Below are positions 25,829 through 33,892 of a stretch of DNA of 36,687 nucleotides, piece by piece. A program made the position numbers and the translations under genes. Numbering within the stretch: the first letter of the stretch is position 1; each line of letters begins with the position of its first letter. Source of the DNA: Streptosporangiales bacterium. GTDB taxonomy: Bacteria; Actinomycetota; Actinomycetes; Streptosporangiales; WHSR01. Below the pieces are notes generated by a model that was not told the origin of the DNA, ran no database searches, and worked only from the letters and a program-made list of their open reading frames with translations. Where the stretch lies: NCBI GenBank assembly GCA_009379995.1, contig WHSR01000058.1, positions 1-36,687 of the forward strand. The letters run 5' to 3'.

Positions 25829-27169
25829 TCATGCCACGTGGGCATCCCGGGCGCACCGGAACCCGGCGAAGATCTGCCGGCGGATCGGGAAGTCCCAGTT
25901 GCGGAAGGTGGTCCGACAGGCCACCGGGTGGGTCGCCCACGAGCCACCGCGCAGCACCTTGTGGTCGGCGCCGAAGAACACCTCGGAGTACTCGAGGTAG
26001 GGGAACGCGGTGAATCCCGGGTAGCCGCGGAAGTCGGTCGAGGTCCACTCCCACACGTCGCCCAGCATCTGGCGCACACCGTATGCCGACGCCCCGTCCG
26101 GGTACGCCGCGGCGGGCGCCGGCTGGTGGTGGCGTTCCCCGAGGTTGGCGTGGGACGCGGTGGGCGGGTCGTTGCCCCACGGGTAGCGTCGATGGGTCCC
26201 AGTCGCCGGGTCCCATCCCGCCGCCTTCTCCCACTCGGCCTCGGTCGGAAGCCGCTTGCCGGCCCAGCGCGCGTAGGCGTCCGCCTCGTACCAGCACACG
26301 TGCTGCACCGGTTCGTCCATCGGCACCGGTTCCACGGACCCGAACCGACGGCGCAGCCACCCCCCGCCCTCGCGCTGCCAGAAGCCCGGCGCCCGCTTGC
26401 CGGATCGGCAGCGCCAGTCCCAGCCGTCGGGGCTCCACCAGCGTGGGTCGTCGTACGCCGCGGACTCCACGAAGGCGAGGTAGGACCGGTTGGAGACCGG
26501 CGTGGTGTCGATCCAGTACGCGGGGAGGTCGACGTTGTGCGCCGGGCGCTCGTTGTCGTACGCCCAAGGGTCCACCGACGTCCCCATGACGAACGGCCCC
26601 GCCTCCACCAGCACCTCGGCGGGCAGGTTGGACGCGTCGGCGGCCGGCGGCGCCGGACGGGGGGCCAGCGCCGCGTTCCCGCGGCGGAGCTGGTGGGTCG
26701 CGAGCATGGTCTCGTCGTGCTGGTGCTCGTGCTGGATGACCATCCCGAAGACGAAGCCGTCGTCCAGGAGCGGTTTGTCCGGGGAGAAACGCAGCCTGTC
26801 CAGGGTGTCGAACACCTTGCTCCGTACCGTCGAGATGTAGCTGCGCGCCTCGTCCGGCGGGAGCAGTGGAAGCTGGACCCGCTCGGTCCGCGGATGTTCG
26901 AACGCGTCGTAGAGATCGTCGATCTCCGGCCGCATCGCCTCGATCCCCGCGGCCGCGCGCAGCAGCCACAGCTCCTCGTAGTTGCCCACGTGCGCCAGGT
27001 CCCACACCAGCGGTGACATGAGCGGAGAGTGCTGGACCGTCAGCTCCTCGTGGTCGAGGACCTCGGTGGTGAGGCCGAAGCTGCGCCGCCGCACCGCCTC
27101 CAGCTCGGCGGCGATGCGCTCCTTCAGCGCGGCCTCGTCGGTCCTGCCGTCCGGCGGGATCAAATCCAC
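25829..27169 (-). CDS. egtB: Sulfoxide synthase EgtB
   Basis: 446 residues. This non-haem iron enzyme joins hercynine and gamma-glutamylcysteine with O2. The N-terminal DinB-like domain carries the putative iron ligands H60 (LVWDLAHVGNYEE) and H147/H151 (QHEHQHDET). The C-terminal FGE/sulfatase-modifying domain shows FVMGTS, WAGKRLPTEAEWEKAAG and VLRGGSW. The pairing with EgtA and EgtC supports the gamma-glutamylcysteine-using actinobacterial type. GTG start at 27169, overlapping egtA by 10 bp. Confidence 0.95.
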   Translation of the reverse strand: MDLIPPDGRTDEAALKERIAAELEAVRRRSFGLTTEVLDHEELTVQHSPLMSPLVWDLAHVGNYEELWLLRAAAGIEAMRPEIDDLYDAFEHPRTERVQLPLLPPDEARSYISTVRSKVFDTLDRLRFSPDKPLLDDGFVFGMVIQHEHQHDETMLATHQLRRGNAALAPRPAPPAADASNLPAEVLVEAGPFVMGTSVDPWAYDNERPAHNVDLPAYWIDTTPVSNRSYLAFVESAAYDDPRWWSPDGWDWRCRSGKRAPGFWQREGGGWLRRRFGSVEPVPMDEPVQHVCWYEADAYARWAGKRLPTEAEWEKAAGWDPATGTHRRYPWGNDPPTASHANLGERHHQPAPAAAYPDGASAYGVRQMLGDVWEWTSTDFRGYPGFTAFPYLEYSEVFFGADHKVLRGGSWATHPVACRTTFRNWDFPIRRQIFAGFRCARDAHVA

Positions 27170-28416
27170 AGGTCAACCTCCTTTTCGTTCCCGCACCCCC
27201 GACCGGGGTCCACTCTCCTGGGGTGACGGGTGCTGCGGTCGAGCACGTCGTCGGCCGGACACCGACGTCGGTCCACGTAGCGTTCGGCGAAGTTCTCGAC
27301 GATCCGGACGAGTTCGCCGGCACCGAGCCGTGGCAGCGCGGCGAGGGTCGCCTCGAAGCACGTACGGGCCGCCCGGGCGAGTTCGTCGTCGGCGAGCGCG
27401 TCCCGTGCCGCCGGCACCCAACGGTCGGCCGTCGGCTCGGTGGCACCGAGCGCACAGTCGGCGGCGTTGTCGTCCTCGATGAGGGCGGCCACCACGGCGA
27501 GCGGGACGGCCCAGTGATCGGCCGACTGCTGGTCGATCATCCGAAGCTCGAGCCAGCCCCGCGGCCGTACCGGCGGGAACAAGGTGGTCAGGTGATAGGC
27601 GAAGTCGTCGGCGGTGGGATTTCCGGGTCCGGCGCCGGCGAGCCACTCGCGGAAGGTCATGCCCGGCGCGTTGACCCAGCCGCCGTCGAGGCGGCGGACC
27701 ACCATCACCTTGGCGTCGAGGGCGTAACGCGTCCAGGCCTCGACGGGGTCCCCTTCGGGCGGCGGGCGGGTGCGGCTGGGGTCGATCGAGGCCCACACCG
27801 CCTGCCGGGTGGACTTCCACCCGGTGACGCGGCCCATCCGCAGGGGCGAGTTGGCGAACACCGCGACCAGCAGCGGTCCGAGAGCGTGGGCCAACCGCCA
27901 CCTGGTCGCCGCGTGCGCGAGGTCGGCGCCGACGTCCACACATACCTGCAGGGCTGCGGTGGAGCACATCATGATGCGGCCGCCCGGCCCGTCGGCGTCG
28001 AAGAACGCCTCCATCGCTGAGTAGCGGGGATTGTCGAGCTGACGGGCGGGTACGCGAATCGGGTCGAGACCCCAGCCGGAGAGGGCCAGACCGGCGCGGG
28101 CGAGATGGGTGCGAACGTGCGCGAGATCGGCGCGGAGGGCCGCGTAGGAGGCGAAGGGACCGGGAAGGGGAACGCTGCTGAGCTCGAGCTGCCCGCCCGG
28201 TTCGTAGGTGACAGTGCTGCCGGCGGGCAGTGGGTCCGCGGCGTCGATCGCGGCGCTCAGCCGAGCGAGAGAGACGTGCTGGTCGGGTCGGTCCGAATCG
28301 GTGACCAGCCACTCCGACTCGACGCCGACCAGCCGGGGCGGCCCCGTCTTGAAACAGATCCCGTGCACGTGGGTGAGGACGTCGTCCTCGGTCAGGGTGG
28401 CCGTCGGCCCGGTCAC
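27160..28416 (-). CDS. egtA: Glutamate-cysteine ligase EgtA
   Basis: 418 residues of the GCS2 family. It makes gamma-glutamylcysteine for the EgtB reaction. Characteristic segments are VGVESEWLV (substrate/Mg-binding), YEPGGQLELSS, and RGWLELRMIDQQ. GTG start at 28416 overlaps the stop of the osmC reading frame (GTGA), so its translation is probably coupled to full-length readthrough of osmC. It is the first ergothioneine gene of a run of overlapping genes. Confidence 0.93.
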   Translation of the reverse strand: MTGPTATLTEDDVLTHVHGICFKTGPPRLVGVESEWLVTDSDRPDQHVSLARLSAAIDAADPLPAGSTVTYEPGGQLELSSVPLPGPFASYAALRADLAHVRTHLARAGLALSGWGLDPIRVPARQLDNPRYSAMEAFFDADGPGGRIMMCSTAALQVCVDVGADLAHAATRWRLAHALGPLLVAVFANSPLRMGRVTGWKSTRQAVWASIDPSRTRPPPEGDPVEAWTRYALDAKVMVVRRLDGGWVNAPGMTFREWLAGAGPGNPTADDFAYHLTTLFPPVRPRGWLELRMIDQQSADHWAVPLAVVAALIEDDNAADCALGATEPTADRWVPAARDALADDELARAARTCFEATLAALPRLGAGELVRIVENFAERYVDRRRCPADDVLDRSTRHPRRVDPGRGCGNEKEVDLWI

Positions 28417-28883
28417 TCCGCGACCTCCAGATGTGTGGTGATGGCGACACTGCCGCCGATGCTGCGAGCCACCGGACAGCGCTCGGCATGGAACCCGTGG
28501 ACGCGCTCGATCGCCGATTGATCGGCGTTGGGGTCCACGGTCAGCTGGTAGGTGACGTTGATGCGTTTGAGAACGAGGGTGTGGCCCTCGAGCTCGATCT
28601 CACCGACGGCGAAGGTCTGGAGACGACCGTCTCCAGCGGGGATCTTCCGCGCCTCCAGCGCGCCCCCAAAGGTGCCGGCCAGTCAACCGGCCGCCGCGGC
28701 GACCACGTAGTCGAGCGTGGTGGCGTGTGCCTCGTAGTCACCCTCCTGCCTGCCGTAGTGCTTCGCGATCTCACTGTGCACCCCGAACGGCACGGGCTCG
28801 GGCTCGGCGGGCAGGTGCGCCCAACGCAGCGGCCCGCCGGGGCGGTCGATGCGAACCTCGGACCGATAGACGACCTCGCTCAT
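28413..28883 (-). CDS. OsmC-family peroxidase with in-frame TGA at the catalytic Cys position (probable selenoprotein)
   Basis: From ATG 28883 (GGAGGAGG upstream) the frame encodes 66 residues ending DYVVAAAAG, then TGA (28685-28683), then continues LAGTFGGALEARKIP through VGEIELEG and FHAERCPVARSIG to TGA 28413. In OsmC proteins the residue after 'AA..G' is the peroxidatic Cys and the 'ERCPV' Cys is the second active-site Cys. The TGA therefore replaces exactly the catalytic cysteine, with no other lesion in 156 codons. The base after TGA is C, and a hairpin follows at +21 to +35. The final stop overlaps egtA. OsmC proteins reduce organic hydroperoxides; Sec-containing OsmC-like proteins have been reported in metagenomic selenoproteome work. 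The alternative is a TGC-to-TGA nonsense mutation. Confidence 0.8.
28617..28636 (-). other. Second perfect hairpin inside the osmC coding sequence
   Basis: CTGGAGAC and GTCTCCAG make an 8-bp stem with a GGTC loop (minus strand) about 55 nt after the TGA. It is stronger than the first hairpin but further than SECIS elements usually lie. It might assist pausing or be incidental. Confidence 0.5.
28648..28662 (-). promoter_or_regulatory. SECIS-like hairpin downstream of the osmC TGA
   Basis: On the minus strand CGCGC (28662-28658) and GCGCG (28652-28648) form a 5-bp stem around the loop UGGAG (28657-28653). The loop starts 26 nt after the UGA and has G in its second position. These features fit the general bacterial SECIS consensus of an upper stem of at least 4 bp, a short loop with G among its first two bases, and roughly 16-37 nt from UGA to loop. 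An outer GGGG/CCCC pairing could extend it. SelB binding is inferred. Confidence 0.55.
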
Positions 28884-28901
28884 GGCCTCCTCCAGGAAGT
28901 G

Positions 28902-28945
28902 CTCGGGTCGACGGCATTACTCGGGAAACCGAGCGTCGACCCGAG
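28902..28945 (-). promoter_or_regulatory. Structured leader or terminator hairpin upstream of osmC
   Basis: CTCGGGTCGACG (28902-28913) and its exact complement (28934-28945) make a 12-bp stem. Inside is a second 5-bp stem, CTCGG/CCGAG (28920-28933) with a 4-nt loop, plus a 6-nt bulge. The structure lies 18 bp before the osmC ATG and 49 bp after the VOC stop. It may end the VOC transcript or act in the 5' leader of the osmC-egt operon. Confidence 0.6.
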
Positions 28946-28994
28946 ACCTTCCCCAGACACGTCCCGATTTCACGCTCCCGTTCGCCGGTAGCGA

Positions 28995-29378
28995 TCAGCT
29001 TCCCCCCGAAGGCGGCGGGGTGAACACGCCGAAGTGGTTGCCCGCGGAGTCGTGCAGGTGGGCGAACATCAGGCCGTCCTCGTCGGTCGTGGGCGGGATC
29101 AGAACCTTGCCGCCGAGCTGCTCCGCCTTTGCCACGGTGGCCGCCACGTCCTCGACGAGAACGTAGAACACCGCGTAGTTCGGGAACCCGCCCTTGGTGT
29201 TGAGGATCCCGCCGCTGGCGCCCTCGGCGCCGGGGGTGGTGATCGCCCGGTAGTCCATGGCTCCGTAGCCGGCACCGAACGTCCAGCCGAACAGCTCGCC
29301 GTAGAACCGCTGGGCGCCCTCGGGGTCGTCGGTGCCGACCTCGAACCACGCCACGGAGTTGGTCAGGGACACATTCAT
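28995..29378 (-). CDS. VOC-family (glyoxalase-like) protein
   Basis: 127 residues with two beta-alpha-beta-beta-beta modules of the vicinal oxygen chelate fold: VAWFEVGTDDPEGAQRFYGE, and YVLVEDVAATVAKAEQLGG followed by DSAGNHFGVFTP. It resembles the single-domain actinobacterial 'glyoxalase/bleomycin resistance' type whose substrates are mostly unknown. ATG 29378 is selected because GGGGAG lies about 10 nt upstream; the longer frame adds 20 poorly conserved residues. It follows the WYL regulator gene by 90 bp in the same orientation and may be its target. Confidence 0.85.
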   Translation of the reverse strand: MNVSLTNSVAWFEVGTDDPEGAQRFYGELFGWTFGAGYGAMDYRAITTPGAEGASGGILNTKGGFPNYAVFYVLVEDVAATVAKAEQLGGKVLIPPTTDEDGLMFAHLHDSAGNHFGVFTPPPSGGS

Positions 29379-29468
29379 CGCGGTTACTCCCCTCTTGGTT
29401 GTTCTTACGACTCCGATGCTGGTCGGCGGAGGCGACAACCCCCTGTCGGTGTTTCCGGCGGATTCGCA

Positions 29469-30173
29469 TCAGTCGAGCGCCGGCCCGCGGGCAACGAGGT
29501 CGGGGATGCGGGGGACGAACTCCTCGTACGAGCGTGCGGGCGCCGGCTCGCCGGTGACCGCCGCGCTCACGACGCGATCGACGCGGAAGGCCCGCGCGCC
29601 GTCCCGGAGCCTGCACCAGCCGACGAGGTACCAGCGCCCCAGGTCGGAGACGAACAGGACGGGTTCGACGTCGCGCTCGGTCCGGACCCCGTTCCTGTCG
29701 GTATACGACAGGCGAAGCACGCGCTGGGCGACTATCGCCTCTTCGATCACCGACGGCACGGACGGCGGGTCCACCGCGTCCTCACGTTCGAATATCCGCA
29801 CCCGGGACGCCAGGTCGCGCGCGGCATGCGCGTCGCGCGCCGACATGGCGGTCACGATCTTGCGAACGGCGCTGCGGCTCGCCCGGGCGAACGGCGTGCC
29901 GTTGGCCTGGTTGAGCGCCACGGCAACGGCGACCGCCTCGGCCGGCGTGAAGTTCAGCGGCGGCAGGGTCATCGTCTTGTCGAGCGCGTATCCACCGCGC
30001 CGACCCACGTCGGCGTAGATGGGGACGCCCGCCTGCTGAAGCGCGCCGATGTCGCGCTCGATCGTACGGACGCTGACCTCGTACCGCTGGGCGAGCTCGC
30101 GGGCACTGCGGTGGCGTGGCGCGCTCGCCCGGAGCTCCTCGACGATGGCGTAGAGCCGGTCGGTTCGGTTCAC
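29469..30173 (-). CDS. YafY-type transcriptional regulator with WYL domain
   Basis: 234 residues. The N-terminal helix-turn-helix of the HTH_11/DeoR type (about 1-60: SARELAQRYEVSVRTIERDI) is followed by GRRGGYALDKTMTLPPL and a WYL domain (about 140-215) with LRLSYTDRNG and GRWYLVGWCRLRDGARAFRV, whose 'R-W-Y-L' is the family signature. WYL regulators often sense nucleic-acid or small-molecule ligands and control neighbouring genes. GTG start at 30173, in a 238-bp region divergent from the polysaccharide operon. Confidence 0.88.
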   Translation of the reverse strand: MNRTDRLYAIVEELRASAPRHRSARELAQRYEVSVRTIERDIGALQQAGVPIYADVGRRGGYALDKTMTLPPLNFTPAEAVAVAVALNQANGTPFARASRSAVRKIVTAMSARDAHAARDLASRVRIFEREDAVDPPSVPSVIEEAIVAQRVLRLSYTDRNGVRTERDVEPVLFVSDLGRWYLVGWCRLRDGARAFRVDRVVSAAVTGEPAPARSYEEFVPRIPDLVARGPALD

Positions 30174-30411
30174 AGCGCGACGCTAGACGCGACCTCCGAC
30201 ATTTCGGGTCAGCCTTCCTCGGATGAATGGACCTTCGGCCGGACCCGGGAAACTGTGCAGCCCGCCCCAAGGAACTGTCGGTCGGTATTTCCAGACCCCC
30301 AAGTGGCGTATGGGAACTCGCCCTCGCGGCGGATGCCTTCCCGACCGACTCCCCATACGGTGCCCTACAGTCTCGACGATCGACCGGCCGGTGGCAGGGT
30401 GGAGGATGCAC

Positions 30412-31152
30412 ATGGGTGCCGCGAGACACAGGTTGCCGCTGGTGCTGATGTACCACTCGATCGCTCCATGCGATGAAGACCCATTCCTCATCACCGTGCA
30501 CCCGGCTCGGTTCGAACAGCAGATGCGATGGTTGCGTGGCCGCGGACTACGCGGCACGTCCATGCGTGAGCTGCTCGAAGCCCGCCGCCGTGGCCGCTCG
30601 GCGGGCCTCGTGGGGCTCACCTTCGACGACGGGTACGCCGATTTCGCCGTGCACGCCCTGCCCGTGCTCACCCGCTATCGCTTCACCGCGACGGTATTCG
30701 TCATCGCCGGACGGCTGGGCGGGGACAATGGCTGGGAGGCTGAAGGCCCACGCAAGACGCTGCTGACGACCGACGAAATTCGCGGTATCGCGGCGGCCGG
30801 CATGGAGATCGCTTCGCACGGTCTGCGTCATGTGAAGCTGTCCGCCGCCAGTGTCACCGCGCTCGCCGAGGAGGTCGCCCGCAGCCGGGAGATCCTGCGT
30901 GCCATCACTGGAGAGGAGATCGGCGGCTTCTGCTACCCCTACGGCGATCTCAACGCCCGAGCCGTCGATGCCGTGCGAGCCGCGGGCTACGACTACGGCT
31001 GCGCCGTCTCGCTTTCGGAGTTCCTCGGCCAGTACGCCCTGCCGCGCACATACGTCGGCGACCGGGACGCCTCCCTGCGCATGGCGGCCAAACGGCTCCG
31101 GCATCACCTGATCTCGCAAGGCCACAGCGGCGATCTCGGCGGGGCATTCTGA
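30412..31152 (+). CDS. Polysaccharide deacetylase (NodB domain)
   Basis: 246 residues of the carbohydrate esterase 4 type. VLMYHSI opens the fold, LTFDDGYADFA gives the catalytic and metal-binding Asp pair (DD), and SHGLRHVKLS supplies the two metal-binding His residues (H-x3-H). FCYPYGDLN is the conserved motif 3. It probably N-deacetylates a surface glycan in the cytoplasm or outside; no signal peptide is seen. ATG 30412 has GGAGG 6 nt upstream, while the in-frame ATG at 30406 abuts it. It is the first gene of the plus-strand polysaccharide operon. Confidence 0.88.
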   Translation: MGAARHRLPLVLMYHSIAPCDEDPFLITVHPARFEQQMRWLRGRGLRGTSMRELLEARRRGRSAGLVGLTFDDGYADFAVHALPVLTRYRFTATVFVIAGRLGGDNGWEAEGPRKTLLTTDEIRGIAAAGMEIASHGLRHVKLSAASVTALAEEVARSREILRAITGEEIGGFCYPYGDLNARAVDAVRAAGYDYGCAVSLSEFLGQYALPRTYVGDRDASLRMAAKRLRHHLISQGHSGDLGGAF

Positions 31153-31260
31153 CCACATCCTCCCTCGTGCTGCGTAGCCGGGGTCATCCCATTGCGGGAG
31201 GACCCAGCGGATCTGGCGTGTGACGTTCTGGCTAATGCCGCCGCGCCAGGGGGTCGTCCC

Positions 31261-32676
31261 ATGTGGAGTCCTTCGTCGGGGGCCGCCACCGGCCCGCTGC
31301 CCGACGTCGACATCACGACGCCAGTCGTCGTACTCAAGCTCGACGCAAACGTCTTCCACCATGGGGGCTTGGGGGTAATCCGCGGCTTGGGCCGGCTCGG
31401 GGTGCCGACATACGCGGTACAGGAGGAGGCCTTCACGCCCGCGTCCGGCTCCCGCTACCTTCACGGCCGCTGGCTGTGGAGTCCTGATCCGAGCGACGCG
31501 GAGCGGGTTGCCGAGGGGTTGATTCAACTCGCGGACCGGATCGGACGGCCGGCGGTGCTCATCCCTACCGACGACGCCGGCGCGCTGTTTCTCGCCGAGC
31601 ACGGGCAGATGCTGCGCCGCTGGTTCCTCTTCCCGAGGCAGCAACCCGATCTGCCACGGCGGCTCGCAGACAAGTACTCCCTGTTCGAACTGTGCCGCCA
31701 GCTCGGCGTGCCCTGCGCGTCGACGACGATGGCGAGGTCAAGGGTTGAGGCGGAGGAGTTCGCCGAGCGGGTCGGTCTGCCCGTCGTCGTCAAGCTCGCG
31801 CGCCCGTGGCGGGGCGGCGGGGACTCGCGTATGCGCAGCACCTCGGTGGTCAGAACCCGAGACGAGCTTGGGCCGCTCTACCAGCGTCCTGTCGGAGACG
31901 CTCACGGAAGGGGATATGGGCGCGAGTCGGGGATCGAGCTGATGTTGCAGGAATACATCCCCGGCGGGCGCGGCCACGACTGGTTCTTCCACGGCTACTG
32001 CGATGCGGCTTCGACCTGCCGCCCCGCCTTCACGGGCGTCAAGGAGCGCTCCTACCCCGCCCACGCGGGTCTGACGAGCCTTGGCCGCTCCGTGGTCAAC
32101 GACAGGCTCACCGGACAGATCAAGCGGCTGCTGGACCGGTTGTCCTATCGCGGCATCATGGACCTGGACCTGCGCTGGGACGCTCGGGACGACCAGTACA
32201 GGCTGCTGGACTTCAACCCACGCATCGGCGCCCAGTTCCGGCTGTTCCGCGACAGCGCGGGCGTGGACGTGGCGATCGCCGCACACCTCGACCTGACCGG
32301 GCGCCCGATGCCCAGCGGAACGCAGATCCCAGGCCGCGGCTTCCTCGTCGAGAACTACGACCCTCTCGCCGCACTCGGCTACTGGCGCCGAGGCGAACTC
32401 GCCCCGTGGTCGTGGGTGAGGTCCCTGCGCGGAGTCGACGAATTGGCCTGGTTCGCCCGCGACGACCTGAGGCCTTTCGGCCTGATGTGCATGCGGATGT
32501 GCTGGCGCGCCCTGGAACGGCCGTTCGGGAGACAGATTCGCCGCGCCGCGCCCGCGCAGCCCCGTTACCGCCCCGGAAGGGCAGCGGCGCGCCCGCCGGA
32601 CGGGGCGCTCGCCGGCACCCCACACCGACCATGTCACCACAGCGAACGGGAGCTGGCCGATGAAAGACCTCGTTGA
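31261..32676 (+). CDS. ATP-grasp ligase
   Basis: 471 residues. The region about 120-360 has the ATP-grasp layout: DKYSLFELCRQLGVP (start of the A domain), GLPVVVKLARPWRGGG (ATP-binding Lys strand), ELMLQEYIPGG (hinge and adenine contacts), and LLDFNPRIGAQFRLF (metal-binding Asp/Asn). Such enzymes activate a carboxylate and join it to an amine or similar nucleophile; relatives occur in glycan and peptide-tailoring clusters. The C-terminal Pro/Arg-rich tail is low complexity. ATG 31261 is preferred; a TTG at 31192 would add 23 residues. It overlaps the next gene by 17 bp. Confidence 0.82.
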   Translation: MWSPSSGAATGPLPDVDITTPVVVLKLDANVFHHGGLGVIRGLGRLGVPTYAVQEEAFTPASGSRYLHGRWLWSPDPSDAERVAEGLIQLADRIGRPAVLIPTDDAGALFLAEHGQMLRRWFLFPRQQPDLPRRLADKYSLFELCRQLGVPCASTTMARSRVEAEEFAERVGLPVVVKLARPWRGGGDSRMRSTSVVRTRDELGPLYQRPVGDAHGRGYGRESGIELMLQEYIPGGRGHDWFFHGYCDAASTCRPAFTGVKERSYPAHAGLTSLGRSVVNDRLTGQIKRLLDRLSYRGIMDLDLRWDARDDQYRLLDFNPRIGAQFRLFRDSAGVDVAIAAHLDLTGRPMPSGTQIPGRGFLVENYDPLAALGYWRRGELAPWSWVRSLRGVDELAWFARDDLRPFGLMCMRMCWRALERPFGRQIRRAAPAQPRYRPGRAAARPPDGALAGTPHRPCHHSERELADERPR

Positions 32677-33892
32677 TGTCGTCATTGTGGGAGCCGGGCC
32701 GTACGGCCTGTCGCTCGCCGCGCACTTGCGCGCGCATGGCGTGCGCTTCCGCCACTTCGGCCTGCCCATGCGGGCGTGGAACGCGACGATGCCGAACGGG
32801 ATGTTCCTCAAGTCGCAGGGTTTCGCGTCCAATCTCTCCGACCCGGAGGGGACACACACGCTGGGAGCCTTCTGCCGGTCGACGGCACGGGGGTACGGCG
32901 ACTACGGGGTGCCGGTTCCCCTGGAGACCTTCACCGCGTACGGCCGCTGGTTCCGGCAGCACCAAGCGCCGGAGCTGGAGGAGACGCTGGTCACCGGGAT
33001 CAACCGGCAGAACGGCCGCTTCGAGCTCACGGTCGCGGCGGAGGAACGCGTCCACGCGCGCAGCGTCGTGATCGCCACGGGTCTGCAGCACCTCGAGCAC
33101 GTTCCCGATGTGTTGGCGCGGCTGCCTGAGGAGCTGTGCTCGCACAGCTCGGTCCACGCCGATCTCGGGGCCTTCCGCGGCCTGGACGTCGTCATCGTCG
33201 GCGCCGGCCAGTCGGCGCTGGAATCGGCGGCGCTGCTGCACGAAGGTGGCGCGAGCGTGCGCGTGGTCGCGCGGGCGACGCGGGTGGTCTGGAACGGCCC
33301 GCCGCTGGTGCCGCACCGTCCGCTCGTCGAGCGCGTTCGAGAGCCGGAGGCGGGGCTCGGTTCCGGGTGGTCCACCTGGTTCTACTCGACCCAGCCACGC
33401 CTCTACCGCCGTCTGCCCTCCTCGGTGAGGATGCAGAGGGCGCGCACCGCGCTCGGGCCGGCCGGGGCATGCTGGCTGCGGTCCCGGGTGGAGGGCCAGT
33501 TCCCCCTCCTCCTCGGGCAGACCACGGTCGGCGCCGAGCCGACCGGTGACCGGGTGCGGCTGCGCCTGCGCACGCGTGACGGCGAGGAACGGGAGCTGAT
33601 CGCCGAGCACATCGTCGCCGCCACCGGATTCCGCCCGAGCGTCGCCCGGTTGCCGTTCCTCCATGAGCGGCTGCGGGCCGAGCTGCGCCTGCTGGGCGGT
33701 GCACCGTGGGTTGGTCCGGACTTCGAGTCCAGCGTGGCCGGCCTGTTCTTCGCGGGGCCGGCGGTGGCGTCCAGCTTCGGACCGGTCATGCGGTTCGTCT
33801 ACGGCGCGGACTACGCGGCGCGCGTGATGTCGCGGCGACTCACGGCCCACAGCCGCCGTGCGCTGCCGGTCGCGGCCGGAGCCCGCAGTTGA
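32660..33892 (+). CDS. FAD-dependent monooxygenase-like oxidoreductase
   Basis: 410 residues with two Rossmann dinucleotide motifs, VVIVGAGPYGLSLAAHL at the N-terminus (FAD) and VVIVGAGQSALESAALL near residue 177 (NADPH), and the ATGLQHLEHVP and AATGFRPSV turns. The order resembles N-hydroxylating and Baeyer-Villiger/FMO-type flavoproteins. In a polysaccharide operon it may oxidise a sugar amine or lipid-linked intermediate; this is inferred. ATG 32660 lies inside the end of the ATP-grasp gene and the stop overlaps the next gene by 1 bp (TGATG). Confidence 0.85.
   Translation: MKDLVDVVIVGAGPYGLSLAAHLRAHGVRFRHFGLPMRAWNATMPNGMFLKSQGFASNLSDPEGTHTLGAFCRSTARGYGDYGVPVPLETFTAYGRWFRQHQAPELEETLVTGINRQNGRFELTVAAEERVHARSVVIATGLQHLEHVPDVLARLPEELCSHSSVHADLGAFRGLDVVIVGAGQSALESAALLHEGGASVRVVARATRVVWNGPPLVPHRPLVERVREPEAGLGSGWSTWFYSTQPRLYRRLPSSVRMQRARTALGPAGACWLRSRVEGQFPLLLGQTTVGAEPTGDRVRLRLRTRDGEERELIAEHIVAATGFRPSVARLPFLHERLRAELRLLGGAPWVGPDFESSVAGLFFAGPAVASSFGPVMRFVYGADYAARVMSRRLTAHSRRALPVAAGARS

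Noticed and set aside
25187..27016. A 609-codon open frame on the plus strand
   Set aside because: Antisense shadow of egtC and egtB with no family features.
28617..28636. The 8-bp hairpin as the main SECIS element
   Set aside because: Its loop starts about 55 nt after the UGA, beyond the range typical for bacteria; the nearer hairpin fits better.
28683..28883. A 66-aa OsmC fragment as a complete gene
   Set aside because: It would stop exactly at the catalytic residue, leave intact family sequence unexplained and lose the overlap with egtA.
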